A stretch of DNA of 64,000 nt, from NCBI RefSeq assembly GCF_901709675.1, contig NC_051107.1, positions 462,001 to 526,000 of the forward strand, written 5' to 3'. The DNA comes from Syngnathus acus. Lineage: Eukaryota > Chordata > Actinopteri > Syngnathiformes > Syngnathidae. This document shows, piece after piece, positions 11,645 to 21,879 of the stretch. The notes beneath the pieces are model-generated. The model saw nothing but the letters and a program-made list of their open reading frames with translations, was not told the DNA's origin and ran no database searches. Position 1 is the stretch's first letter, and every line of letters starts with the position of its first letter. A program made the translations under genes and the position numbers.

Positions 11645-11657
11645 GAACGCTCTGGCC
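11645..11657 (+). promoter_or_regulatory. Predicted self-priming PBS of gypsy element 1
   Basis: ACGCTCTGGC at 11647-11656 is the exact reverse complement of GCCAGAGCGT at 11317-11326. The latter begins 30 nt after the start of the TATATA box, where the RNA should start. This is the arrangement of Tf1/sushi-type chromoviruses, which prime reverse transcription with the folded 5' end of their own RNA instead of a tRNA. The sequence match is observed; the mechanism is inferred. Confidence 0.6.
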
Positions 11658-11661
11658 AGTC

Positions 11662-12372
11662 ATGGACTCGGCAGAGTCAAAGCTGCTGGTCGCCACAGTA
11701 CGCTCCCAGGCGTCGCAGCTCGCCCAACACCAGAATCAAGTAGACGCCCTGGGCGTTGGTGTCCAAGAGATTGTGAAGACTCAGGAAGACTTCAGAGAGG
11801 CGGTGGCCGCTCAGGTGGGAACACTGAGCAGGCAAATGCAAGACGTTCTCACGCTTCTGACCGCGGTCCCAGCAGCGACGCCCAGTCCACCTTCTGCTTC
11901 CCCGGTGGTTCGTCCTGCTCCCGCTCCCATGGCGATGGGGGTCAGACTGGCCCCCCCGGAACGATACACTGGTGAACCCGGGCTCAGCAGAGCCTTTATA
12001 ACCGAGTGCGAGATGCAGTTCGAGCGGTCCCCAGGCGACTTCCCCACGGAACGCTCCCTGGTGGCGTATATGGTCTCGTACCTGACGGGAAGGGCCCGGG
12101 CGTGGGCGACCGCAGAATGGGCCAGGGATTCCGCTACCTGTCATTCCCTCTCCACTTTCATCGAGGCCCTGCGCACGGTGTTCGATCCGGTCTCCTCGAA
12201 CCGAGAGAAGGCGCGGGAGCTGTGCCAGCTGACCCAGGGTCGAGAGACGGTCAGCGACTACGCGATCCGCTTCCGCACTCTGGCCGCGGAATGCGGGTGG
12301 AACTCGACGGCCCTGTATGATGTTTTTCTCAGGGGCCTTTCCGGACCCATCCTGGACCTAACCCCCCGATAA
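11662..12372 (+). pseudogene. Truncated gag of gypsy element 1
   Basis: The 236-codon frame starts at the first ATG after the PBS. It shows an N-terminal coiled-coil-like stretch, a Pro-rich linker and the retrotransposon gag core (LAPPERYTGEP, later ECGWN and FLRGLSGP). It ends at TAA just after the core, before any zinc knuckle. Reverse-transcriptase sequence follows almost at once, so the gag C-terminus and protease have been deleted. Confidence 0.8.
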
Positions 12373-12399
12373 ACCCTATACGTGGTTCTAACCCCGACT

Positions 12400-13664
12400 C
12401 TGTTTCTCCTGTCCCAGACCCCAAAACCCCGGATCTGGCCGGAGTTCCCGTATGTTACCATCAACTCGCGGAGGTATTTAGCAAAGTCAAGGCTAGCTCT
12501 CTACCGCCCCACCGTTCTTACGACTGCGCCATAGAGCTTTTGCCCGGCGCTACTATACCCAAGGGGAGACTTTATTCCCTTTCGGGCCCCGAAAAGCAGG
12601 CTCTAAATGATTATATTGACGCGTCACTAAAAGCGGGGTTGATCAGACCATTGTCATCCCCTGCGGGGGCCGGTTTCTTCTTTGTGGGCAAAAAAGACGG
12701 TACCCTACGCCCCTGCATAGACTACAGTCCCCTCAATCAGATCACAATTAAGAACCGATATCCCCTTCCACTCATGTCAGCCGTATTCGATCAATTGCAG
12801 CAAGCTCGGGTGTTCACCAAGCTAGATTTGCGTAACGCCTACCACCTCGTGCGCATTCGGGAGGGCGACGAATGGAAGACGGGATTCAACACTCCCAGAG
12901 GACACTTTGAGTACCTCGTAATGCCGTTTGGCCTCACCAATGCACCCGCTGTTTTCCAGGCCATGATTAATGACGTACTGAGAGACTTTTTAGATCATTT
13001 TGTTTGTGTATTTGGATGACATCCTGATCTATTCACCGGATTTGGAGACCCATGAGTCTCATGTTAAGTCGGTCCTGCAACGCCTCCTTGATCATCAACT
13101 TTACGTAAAAGCCGAAAAGAGCGAATTCCACGCCAATACTATATCTTTCCTTGGCTTCATCATAGCCCCTGGTAATGTACAGATGGACCCGGCAAAAGTA
13201 AGCGCGGTGACACAATGGCCTGTACCTGATAGCCGCAAAAAAGTGCAGCAATTTCTTGGCTTCGCTAACTTTTATAGGCGGTTCATCAGAGGCTTCAGCG
13301 CCACAGCGGCTCCACTGCATGCTCTAACTTCCCCGACAGTTCCGTTCTGTCGGACGGCGAAGGCGGAAGCCGCCTTCCAGGAGTTGAAGAGGCGATTCAG
13401 CTCCGCCCCGATCCTCACACTGCCCGACCCATCTCGTTGGTTCGTGGTGGAGGTTGACGCCTCCGGTCAGGGAATCGGCGCCGTCTTGTCACAAAGGGCC
13501 CAGGCAGACTACAAGCTTCATCCGTGCGCGTTCCTGTCCCGACGGCTGACGCCCGCTGAACAGAATTATGACGTGGGGGATCGAGAATTGTTGGCGGTCA
13601 AACAGGCCCTCAAAGAATGGAGACACTGGCTGGAGGGAGCCCAGCAACCCTTCTTGGTTTGGAC
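12400..13664 (+). pseudogene. pol of gypsy element 1: reverse transcriptase and RNase H, left part
   Basis: The frame 12540-13019 carries the RT fingers and palm ([35 protein letters not shown]). A one-base frameshift near 13005 moves it to the next frame, which carries the catalytic VYLDDILIY and then [14 protein letters not shown]. RNase H follows, with [16 protein letters not shown]. The sequence is cut after FLVWT at 13664 by the hAT insertion and resumes at 21284. The deletion from gag, the frameshift and the insertion make it non-functional. Confidence 0.88.
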
Positions 13665-15177
13665 TAGGGCTGTGGACTCGGTCGGATTTTTGCACCAAGT
13701 CTGAGTCCGAGTCCGGCCTCTTGACCATGAGTCCGAGTCCGAGTCCGGCTGTCCATTCTTTCTGTTAATTCATGTGACTGCTTAGTCTTTATTCAAGGCT
13801 AATTTAGATCAAAATCTAAATAATTACAACAGTTTTGTGATGGCTTTGTCTTTATTAAACATATAAACGAATACAATAAACAGATACTTTCAAGTTTTAA
13901 TCATTAATTACACCATTATAGCTCCGACATTTATCTAAACACAAATAATTAGTGACGACCCCTTATTTGGAAAGCGAAAAACCCATGTCGTACGGCGTCA
14001 GCACTATGTTGTTTTCAATAAAAACATGAAGAACTCACGTTTGCGTCAGTCAATTTTAATTTTTATAAAGGATTATTCTCATTTGATGTCTTTAAATTCA
14101 TCCGCGTTCTGCCATTGAAGCGGGGTGCATTCAAAGACCAGTCGTACACACGGAACACTCATTCACTTCACCAAAACGTAACAATATAATTACGTGAGCT
14201 CTTTGCATAAACCTCGATGCAAAGAAACGCCTCTTTTTGGGTACAGGCTACAAGGAGTATATATTACAAACAGTGACGTGCGGTGAGGGTTGGGGTTGGT
14301 GAGGCACTGACAGAGTCAGATTTACAAACGTACTGTATGACGCTAAGGCACTGACTCACAAGTCAGATTTACATGCATACATGGTTGTTATCCCATTCTT
14401 GATTAAATGTAATAACATTTTAAACACACCACTGTACATTTAAACACACCACGGCAGTATTCTTACCTTTACTTGTAAATGAAGTCCATTCTCCTGTCCT
14501 TCTGGACGAAGATCTCGATGACAGGGAAAGCAATAAAGTCGATTTTTGGCAGCAGAACCACAAAGCCAGTCTTTTTTAGAGTACCAATCCTTTTTAAACG
14601 AACGTGTTGTAGTCCGTCCCGGGAGGCCCGTAGTTTGAATTAATCCTCGCAAATCTGGCGTTGGTCTTCCCTTACTTATGGTTTCTTGCTTTGACTGAAA
14701 GTCAAGTTTTGAAAATTTTCTTATTTTCGAGATTATATCCACCATTGTCAGGGAAAACAAAGCCAAATAACAACGCGTTAGCCCCGAATGTTGTTGGTTG
14801 TTTTTCTTCTTAATTTACTCTCGCATTTACTCGTGTCGTGAACTATTAGCCGGAGGCTCACTATCGCCCCATCTTCGCGGCAAAAGTACTGGCTGCCTCA
14901 AGGCTCGTATTTTCACCCGCTGACTGCAAGCAAGCACGCGCCGTTTGCACGCGCTCAGTACAGTGTGTGAGTGGTGCACACTCTCACACGCACGCCCTGA
15001 GCGGCACAACCTGTCACTGCCGCAGCCTCCATGATTCTCGTCTCCCGTTGTTATTTGAACAAGAAATACAGCTATTTTGACTATGAAAATGATCCAAATG
15101 TATAGGAAACACACCAAAATTGCATTAAAAGCATAGACCACAGGACAGATATTATATTATGTTTTATTATATTATTC

Positions 15178-18100
15178 GTGTGTCTGACTTCATAACACCA
15201 AGTCGGGTTGTTTTGATGCGTCTAGTGTGTCGGTGGAGTGCCCAGTGCATGTCACTTCTCACTGTCAACCCTCACCGCTGGCTAGCAGTATGCGAACGGG
15301 AGAGCCGAGTGCGTAAGTCTCTCCCTGCCAGTACATAGCCTCTCTAACAGCAAGCCCTATGTAGTGCCTCCACGCGGCAACACATGGTAACTGGGTACAA
15401 CACGGACCCAGGCTAAACTACAAGGGACTCGGAGGAGGTTTGGCCCCTAGACGTGCGGCACGCAGGCCCACCGGTGTGTGGACACGCCCTGGTGCCCACG
15501 AACCAGCCCCCAACTATGGGTTAAATAGTACCACTGCCCAGTGGGCTCCTCGGGAGAGGAATGCGCTAAGGGAGTCAACCCCGACAGAAAATCAATTTCC
15601 CCTTGGGTTGGTGTCAGGAAGGGCATCCGGCTGTAAAAGGTTTTGCTCCAAAAATTCTCAGTATGGCTAGACAAAGACAGGAGAGGCGGGGTACAGCCTT
15701 AAGTACTCCGTGGGCATTTTCATCAGCCTACGACAAAAAGAATGATGGAAAAGGAGGCCAAACCGCAGGTAGATTATATGACGGCCCTCAGCCCGATGGA
15801 CTGCGGGGAGGCCTGAACCGGAACAGAGAGGGGCAGGAGGTACGTGTTAGGGTGGCTACATGGAACATCGGCAGCATGTCACACCGATCGGGGGAGGTGG
15901 TTGAGGCCCTACACAGGAGAAGGGCGGATGTCTGCTGTGTCCAGGAGTCGAGATGGAAGGGTGGAAGTGCAAGGATGCTGGGTGCAATCGTCAGAAGGTA
16001 CAAGTTCTTCTGGCAAGGCTGCAACGAAGGGACTGGTGGTGTTGGAGTACTTATTGCTGAAAAGTGGATAGATCAAGTGCTAAGCATTAGCAGGGTAAAT
16101 GAGCGGATCATCGTTGTGAAGTTGATCGTTGGGAAGCATCTGACAAACGTAATTTCAATCTATCCCCCTCAAGTTGGCAGAAGTCAGGACGAGAAGGATG
16201 CGTTCTGGGACAAGGCCATCATGGTGCTGTCAGGGATCCCCCAGAATGAGGTTATAATTCTGGGAGGTGATCTGAATGGACACGTGGGGAGGGAGTCAGA
16301 TGGCTTTGAGGGGGTACATGGGGGACAGGGGTACGGCATGCGGAACGCAGAGGGAGAGAGGATCCTGGAGTTCGGCGACGCACTGGAGCTGGTGCTGTGC
16401 AACACGCTTTTCAAGAAGGACGAAGCCAAATTAGTAACATACAGTTCGGGTGGCTGCAAGAGCACAATAGATTACATCATGGTCAGAAAGGAGGACCGCG
16501 TCCTGGTCAGGGATGCCAAGGCAATCCCCGGAGAAGAGTGTGTGTCTCAGCATCGCCTAGTCATCGGAGACCTAACTCTGCGGATCAAGAAGGTGGGGGC
16601 TAAGAAGCATCCTCCCAAGTTGAAGGTGTGGAAGCTACATAGCGGAGGGAATAAAAACGAGTTTAGGGAGAAGATTGAGCATATAGCAGAAGAAGTGGAG
16701 GAGATGATGGAGTCGGGTGGTGTGGATGGCAAGTGGCAGGCAATGAAGAAGGCTCTGCTTAAAGCCACAGAGGAGGTGTGCGGATGGTCAAAGGGTAAAG
16801 CAAGACAAAGAGAGACATGGTGGTGGAATGACAGCGTCGAAAGAGCGGTGAATGAGAAGAGGAGGTGCCATAAAGTATGGAAGAAATCTAAAAGGGAGGC
16901 AGACCGAGTGCGGTATGTAGAGGCAAGGAGGGCGTCACGGACAGCAGTGTGGGAGGCCCAAGAGACCAAGAGGAAAGAATTTGCAAGTGAATTGGAGAGT
17001 GAAAGAGGACAAAAGAGCTTCTTCAAGATAGCGAAGCAAATGGTTAAGGAGAGGCGTGATGTGACCGGTGCAAACTGTGTGAAGGATGAGGATGGCAACA
17101 TCGTGACAGACAACAGAAGAGTGAAGGAAGTATGGCGAAGGTACATGGAGAAGCTGCTGAATGTGGAGAATGACTGGGATGGTGAGGCGGGATGCGACGA
17201 AGTGGAGGGTGAATGTGGCCCGATCACACGGACAGAAGTGGGAAAAGCCATGAAGGCCATGAAGGATGGAAAGGCAGCTGGACCATCTGGAGTGGTGGCA
17301 GAGATGCTAAAGGCACCGGGAGATGTCGGTGTGCAGTGGATGACCGACCTGTGTAACAGTGTCATCGCTGAGGGGCACATTCCGGAGGACTGGACAAGAA
17401 GCGTCCTGGTGCCTCTATTCAAAGGGAAGGGGGACCCACTCACATGCGGGTCATACAGGGCCATAAAGCTGCTGGAGCATGGAATGAAGTTATTAGAGAG
17501 GGTGTTGGAAAAGAGGGTGAGGACACGGGTAAAGGTGGACGAGATGCAGTATGGCTTCATGCCTGGTAAAGGTACAACAGACGCAATTTTTGTCATCCGA
17601 CAGATGCAAGAGAAGCACCAGGAGAAGAGGAAGAGGTTGTACTTCGCTTTTGTCGACCTGGAAAAAGCGTTCGACAGGGTGCCAAGGGAGGTGGTGAGGT
17701 GGGCCCTAAGGAAGTCGGGTGTGGAAGAGGGACTGGTAAAGGCTGTGATGGCTCTCTACTGCAGAGCCTGCACAACTGTTAGAACAGGAGTTGGCGACAG
17801 TAATGGGTTTGAAGTAAGGGTAGGGGTGCACCAGGGATCAGTGCTCAGCCCATTACTGTTTGCTATCGTGATGGATGTGGTATCGAGGGAAGTGAGGGGT
17901 GGACTACCATGGGAGCTGCTCTACGCGGATGACCTGGTATTGATGGCTTACAGCCGAGAAGACCTAGCTAGGAAGCTAGCGGCCTGGAAGACATGCCTGG
18001 AAGTGAAAGGAATGAAGGTGAATGCGGCAAAATCAAAGGTCATGGTCGGTGGTGCTGGCCTGGGAGTGATATTGCAGTCAGGAGCATGGCCATGTGGAGT

Positions 18101-18911
18101 TTGCGGGAAGGGAGTGCAAGCTAACTCTATCCGGTGCAAGGGTTGCCAGAGATGGGTACACCGAAGATGCAGCGGAGTAAAAGGCAGCCTACTAGCTGCA
18201 AGTGAGACCTTCCAATGCAAGCGGTGTAGGGGAGAAGTCGCCCAAGCAGACCCAGCTGAGCAAGAGGGGCTCGTGGTAGATGGGGAGATGTACGAGGTGG
18301 TGGACAGCTTCTGCTACCTTGGAGACATGCTTAACGCTGATGGGGGGGTGGACCTAGCAGTGACCACAAGGGTGAGAAGCGGGTGGAAGAAATTCAGGGA
18401 ACTCATGCCCTTCTTAACATCTAAGGCCCCATCCCTGAAGATGAGAGGCCAAGTGTACTCAGCCTGTGTCAGAAGTAGTATGACGTACGGAAGTGAGGCA
18501 TGGGCCCTGAAAACAGAACATGAAGACAAACTAAACAGAGCAGAAATGAGGATGATCAGATGGATGTGTGGTGTGTCAATGAGGGAGGAAAAGACCAGTG
18601 CAGAGCTGAGACAGAAGATGGGAGTGGAGGCCATAGTGGATGTGGTGAGGAGAGGCAGACTGCGATGGTACGGACATGTAGTGAGGAAGGACGAGAACGA
18701 CTGGGTGAAGAAAGTTATGTCGTATAACGTAGAGGGAACAAGACCCAGTGGCCGACCTAAAAAGACCTGGCAGATGACCGTGGCAGCCGACATGAAGGCA
18801 CTCGGCATCAACCACGAGATGGCCATGGACCGTTCCCGGTGGAAGAAGGCCATATCGAGAACCCAGTCCAACCCAGCGGCGCCTGGAAAGCGGACTTTAA
18901 AACGATGATGA
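15178..18911 (+). mobile_element. Full-length non-LTR retrotransposon (LINE copy A)
   Basis: This 3.7-kb element is flanked by a perfect 13-bp target duplication TATTATATTATTC (15165-15177 and 18912-18924). It starts GTGTGTCTGACTTC, has a leader of about 485 bp, one long ORF, and ends with a short (ATG)n-type tail just after the stop. Intact ends, intact ORF and perfect duplication suggest a recent insertion. The 57857-62940 copy is the same family. The clade is uncertain: single ORF with APE endonuclease, reverse transcriptase and a ATG-repeat tail, so RTE-like or Proto2-like is possible. Confidence 0.92.
15663..18908 (+). CDS. LINE copy A polyprotein: APE endonuclease and reverse transcriptase
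   Basis: Single uninterrupted frame of 1081 codons from the first ATG. The N-terminal apurinic-type endonuclease shows ATWNIGS, VQESRW, GGDLNGH and a STIDYI/SQHRLV end (about residues 60-300). The reverse transcriptase follows (about 480-800): [46 protein letters not shown] and catalytic LYADDLVLMA (Tyr near residue 754). At about 811-860 is a Cys/His cluster of the form CGVCGKG..CKGCQRWVHRRC..CKRC, resembling a PHD/RING-like finger. The C-terminus has the YGSEAWALK and RWYGHVVRK motifs common behind LINE RTs. No stops or frameshifts were seen, so the enzyme may be functional. It is a mobile-element protein, not a host gene. Confidence 0.9.
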   Translation: MARQRQERRGTALSTPWAFSSAYDKKNDGKGGQTAGRLYDGPQPDGLRGGLNRNREGQEVRVRVATWNIGSMSHRSGEVVEALHRRRADVCCVQESRWKGGSARMLGAIVRRYKFFWQGCNEGTGGVGVLIAEKWIDQVLSISRVNERIIVVKLIVGKHLTNVISIYPPQVGRSQDEKDAFWDKAIMVLSGIPQNEVIILGGDLNGHVGRESDGFEGVHGGQGYGMRNAEGERILEFGDALELVLCNTLFKKDEAKLVTYSSGGCKSTIDYIMVRKEDRVLVRDAKAIPGEECVSQHRLVIGDLTLRIKKVGAKKHPPKLKVWKLHSGGNKNEFREKIEHIAEEVEEMMESGGVDGKWQAMKKALLKATEEVCGWSKGKARQRETWWWNDSVERAVNEKRRCHKVWKKSKREADRVRYVEARRASRTAVWEAQETKRKEFASELESERGQKSFFKIAKQMVKERRDVTGANCVKDEDGNIVTDNRRVKEVWRRYMEKLLNVENDWDGEAGCDEVEGECGPITRTEVGKAMKAMKDGKAAGPSGVVAEMLKAPGDVGVQWMTDLCNSVIAEGHIPEDWTRSVLVPLFKGKGDPLTCGSYRAIKLLEHGMKLLERVLEKRVRTRVKVDEMQYGFMPGKGTTDAIFVIRQMQEKHQEKRKRLYFAFVDLEKAFDRVPREVVRWALRKSGVEEGLVKAVMALYCRACTTVRTGVGDSNGFEVRVGVHQGSVLSPLLFAIVMDVVSREVRGGLPWELLYADDLVLMAYSREDLARKLAAWKTCLEVKGMKVNAAKSKVMVGGAGLGVILQSGAWPCGVCGKGVQANSIRCKGCQRWVHRRCSGVKGSLLAASETFQCKRCRGEVAQADPAEQEGLVVDGEMYEVVDSFCYLGDMLNADGGVDLAVTTRVRSGWKKFRELMPFLTSKAPSLKMRGQVYSACVRSSMTYGSEAWALKTEHEDKLNRAEMRMIRWMCGVSMREEKTSAELRQKMGVEAIVDVVRRGRLRWYGHVVRKDENDWVKKVMSYNVEGTRPSGRPKKTWQMTVAADMKALGINHEMAMDRSRWKKAISRTQSNPAAPGKRTLKR

Positions 18912-19192
18912 TATTATATTATTCATTTTTTAACAACTTATGGTGACAGCTGAGGAAACCATGTTGAGCCCTTTACTGCTCCTATGAGTGCACGTCACTG
19001 ATTACAAAGGAGACTTTATACTTAATTGTGATCATCATTCATCCATCCATCCATTTTATTTTATTACTCAGGTATTTTCAAAGCAAATTAATATTGTTGC
19101 ATTTATTAATTTGCTTTAACATGACAGCGCAATATAATTAAAAGCTGACACGATAGCAATGTCAAACGTGTTCATTTAAGAAAAAGCCACAC

Positions 19193-19391
19193 ACGTTTTG
19201 TGATCAAATCTTTCATAACGAGAATGAGTGATTTGAGTGAATTGATTTTACAATTTTTATCCCCCCTCCCCACCATCTGTCGCTTTGCTTGGGACAAAAG
19301 GAGCCTTCAGAACTGAAATTTCTTCTCAATTATTCATTCAAATCAATTCACTCAAATCATTCTCGTTATGAAAGATTTGATCACAAAACGT
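19193..19391. repeat. Imperfect palindrome inside the nested element
   Basis: 19193-19244 is the reverse complement of 19340-19391 except for a 4-nt insertion. A loop of about 95 bp separates the arms. The arms read ACGTTTTGTGATCAAATC at the outside. The right arm ends two bases before the 146-bp terminal repeat. It may be a small MITE or the original subterminal structure of that element. Confidence 0.65.
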
Positions 19392-19538
19392 TTCCGTCTG
19401 TACGACTGGTCTTTGAATGCACCCCGCTTCAATGGCAGAACGCGGATGAATTTAAAGACATCAAATGAGAATAATCCTTTATAAAAATAAAAATTGACTG
19501 ACGCAAACGTGAGTTCTTCATGTTTTTATTGAAAACAA

Positions 19539-19709
19539 AAGTTAAGTTAAAGTTAAAGTCCCAATGATCGTCACACACACAGGTCACCTGGGTGTGGTGA
19601 AATTTGTCCTCTGCATTGAACCCATCCCCGTGTGATTTTAATCCATCCCCTGGGGGAGAGGGGAGCAGCGAGCAGCAGCGGTGCAGCGCTCGGGAATCAG
19701 TTGGTGTCT
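19539..19709 (-). repeat. 5'-truncated tRNA-type SINE, reverse orientation
   Basis: Carries the 3' body and TTTAAC-repeat tail of the SINE seen complete at 54536-54846, including the GATGGATTAAAATCACACGG segment in reverse complement. It abuts the 146-bp repeat at 19538. The tRNA-like head is missing. Confidence 0.75.
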
Positions 19710-20466
19710 ATATAATCAGCGTTTCGCTATTGAAGGAATAGGGTCAAAAGACACAAAACCCGCCTAGCCACAATAACAGATACGCTCACATCTCTTTAGA
19801 TAAAGTATATAAGCAGACAAGTATATTCATGGAGTCAACCAATAAAGAAGACATTCTTTGATATAAGATAATAACAGAGGTTGCTACAACTTCACAATTC
19901 AATATGTATTTCTGTGCACTGCAAAATAAATGTCTTTTGATATGTTGCTTAAATAGCTTAATGACCCTTAAGGAACTGTGTAATGCATGCCTGATGTTTG
20001 TTCTCTACATCATGGACACGGCCAGAGTCGTCTTGACCGTTCAGTACTTGATTATATCTTGTGTTTTGACTAAACGTCATATGTCGCCTAATGCGGGACG
20101 CCAGCTTTTCGATAAGTGAAAGAATGAGGTACGACAGCATATGTGCAAGGATGGAGAAGAATGTTTACAGGAAGGTCACTCGGAGATAAAAAACCAGCTG
20201 GTGCCAGAAGGAGACAGCCAAGGACTCGGCCAAAGATGATCACCAAGGCCGAAAGACGGGAGGGAAGACCACAGCCCCCACACACACACCGAATCTTCCA
20301 TAACCAGCACCCACTCCCATGGAATCAAACTCTACTGCGAACTCGCCCCACCCCAACGACTCATCACCCATCAAACGCGCCCCACACCAACTGAATATAA
20401 GCTGACCAAAGAACCTTGAACGTTGCCTTTTCTGAATGGAGACTTTCTGCTCTTGAAGGGCCCAGC
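19710..20466. other. Unassigned interior of hAT element 1
   Basis: No coding similarity. A TATA-like GAATATAAG at about 20392 precedes the 222-bp repeat below. Together they could be an LTR promoter region. Confidence 0.3.
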
Positions 20467-20689
20467 GCTGTATTGTACTTTCCTGAAAACAGAGCTTTCT
20501 TAACAAGAATTATGATTGAACTCAACCAACCTGTGTAAGTCTAATTTCTGCTTCAGTGTCTTTGCATTTTCCTAAATCTGAAGAAATTAAACGAGCACGC
20601 AGTGAGGGAATTGGATAACAGGTGATTGGCAATGGCTTTTGCCGTGAGGCGCAGATAGCGCTCCCTAAATTGTGGACCAAAATCCAACA
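20467..20689 (+). repeat. LTR-like repeat, copy 1
   Basis: The segment from GCTGTATTGTACTTTCC to ATCCAACA is about 95% identical to 25108-25333. An ATTAAA signal lies near 20585 and the segment ends in CA. With the TATA-like box upstream, this looks like the R-U5 end of an LTR. No gag or pol lies next to it, so it may be a solo LTR. Assignment to a retrovirus or other LTR family is not possible from sequence alone. Confidence 0.4.
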
Positions 20690-21100
20690 CTATAATTCGG
20701 TATAATTCGAGGTAGTCCACCCTCACCCAAAGTTAAGGTTTCATGGGAATATTATTGTCATAATTGTCTGGACCATATATGATAATTGTTTAATGGTAGT
20801 TATTGATAGATCTTGAAGATGTCAAGTTATAGGTGCATAAGACCATGTTGTTCATGCATATAGCACGTTCATTGTAAGAGGGGAAGAGATGTTGTGTATT
20901 TTGGGCTAACTCAAATTCCGTAGGAGAAAACCCCCGGAAGTGGGATGGGCATTCTGTGTTGTTCTGGTACGCCCTGTGAACGCACTGTGAGTAAGGAATA
21001 AAGCAGTTATCATTCACGTCGTTGTCTGACCTATTCTTGCTATCTAAGAACCTGGAAAATAGTAAGGATATAACATATATCACGGGTCATTACGACGAGT
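20690..21100. other. Unassigned repeat-like sequence in hAT element 1
   Basis: AT-rich, with an AATAAA near 20997. No recognisable coding. It lies between the LTR-like unit and the right arm of the hAT element. Confidence 0.3.
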
Positions 21101-21283
21101 TTGGTGGAGTTTTTACTGCTTCTTCCAACTCCTACCGCGCTGACTATAACCTGACACTCTCTGGCTGCGTCTTGCCTCTTTTTTTTATTGTCGGACTCGG
21201 TGGACTCGGTCAAAATCAGCACTGAGTCCGAGTCCGGCAAAAAATGACCGAGTCCCCGAGTCCGAACCGAGTCCACAGCCCTG

Positions 21284-21515
21284 GTTTGGACTGACCACAA
21301 GAACCTACAGTATATCAAGAATGCTAAAAGACTGAATTCACGCCAGGCTCGTTGGTCCCTTTTCTTTAATCGATTCAATTTCACCTTGTCTTACAGACCG
21401 GGGGCCAAAAACATCAAGCCCGACGCGCTATCGCGCATCTACAGTCCAGATCCGGTGGCCAAGGAGCCCGAACCCATTCTCCCCCCTAACTGTGTGGTGG
21501 GAGCCGTAACCTGGC
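21284..21515 (+). pseudogene. pol of gypsy element 1, right part: end of RNase H
   Basis: Resumes the frame cut at 13664 with [13 protein letters not shown], then [16 protein letters not shown] and [16 protein letters not shown], the standard end of gypsy RNase H. After [12 protein letters not shown] near 21515 the sequence switches, still in frame, to gag nucleocapsid of another gypsy copy. Confidence 0.85.
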
Positions 21516-21868
21516 TCGTCAGCACATTCCTCAACGGTCTCGCCGAGTACATGAAGGACGAACTGGTGTCCCACGATCGCCCGCGAAACCTGTGGGGCGC
21601 GATGGACTTGGCGGCCAGAGTAGACCGGCGGATCCGGACGCGGAGGTCCCTGCGAGACCCGCGTGATCGCCCTCCTCCGCCGGCTGGAGGCCCGCCAACC
21701 ACACCACCCGCCGAGCCCATGGATCTGGGAGGGGCGCGGATCCCCTCAGAGGAGCACCGTCGACGCCTCTCATCGGGCTTGTGTTTTTCCTGTGGGGAGG
21801 GTGGTCATCGAGCGGCGGTGTGCCCGTTAAAAGGCCGGAGCTCACGCGGCGTCGGGGGATCCGCGTGA
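21516..21868 (+). pseudogene. gag C-terminus with zinc knuckle, gypsy element 2
   Basis: Begins with the end of the gag core ([13 protein letters not shown]) and a basic, Pro-rich linker. The CCHC knuckle [14 protein letters not shown] is at 21784-21825. The frame is continuous with element 1 RNase H upstream, so the join is a chimera and not a natural gene order. The frame stops at TGA after the knuckle; protease continues in another frame. Confidence 0.8.
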
Positions 21869-21879
21869 GCTCGACCAGC

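Larger units (their letters stand above)
14271..19000 (-). mobile_element. hAT element 2 (TTF-type), interrupted by a LINE
   Basis: The left end CAGTGACGTGCGGTGAG and right end GTGCACGTCACTG form short inverted repeats. They are flanked by an exact 8-bp duplication ATTACAAA (14263-14270 and 19001-19008). The minus-strand frame 14766-14440 encodes the start of a TTF zinc-finger hAT transposase (PDLRGLIQTTGLPGR, then KKDWLCGSAAKNRLYCFPC). The rest of the transposase is missing. The region to 15164 is non-coding remainder. Confidence 0.82.
14009..19538. mobile_element. Nested element with 146-bp inverted terminal repeats
   Basis: Positions 14009-14154 and 19393-19538 are near-perfect reverse complements of equal length. 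They contain TTCAATAAAAACATGAAG at the outer end and CCAGTCGTACA near the inner end. They bracket the second hAT. No target duplication is visible, so they could be transposon ends or a rearrangement-derived inverted duplication. The segment 13966-14008 to the left is unassigned. Confidence 0.6.
13665..21283. mobile_element. hAT element 1, inserted in gypsy RNase H and hosting further nested elements
   Basis: The left end is TAGGGCTGTGGACTCGG. The right end is the reverse complement, with CCACAGCCCTG as its last bases. Both sides carry the duplicated octamer GTTTGGAC (13657-13664 and 21284-21291), the hAT target-site length. Removing the element restores the gypsy frame exactly (VWT then DHKNLQYI). 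The left arm to about 13965 matches, reversed, the right arm of a related element at 25890-27236. No transposase of its own was found; the interior is other insertions. Confidence 0.85.

Noticed and set aside
11662-12372. gag ORF as a domesticated host gene
   Set aside because: It is flanked by its own LTR and pol remnants, is truncated by deletion, and shows no sign of separate selection.
16547-17596. 349-codon minus-strand ORF
   Set aside because: Lies antisense to the intact LINE ORF and has no domain. It is a shadow of the coding strand, as are the plus-strand ORFs opposite LINE B.
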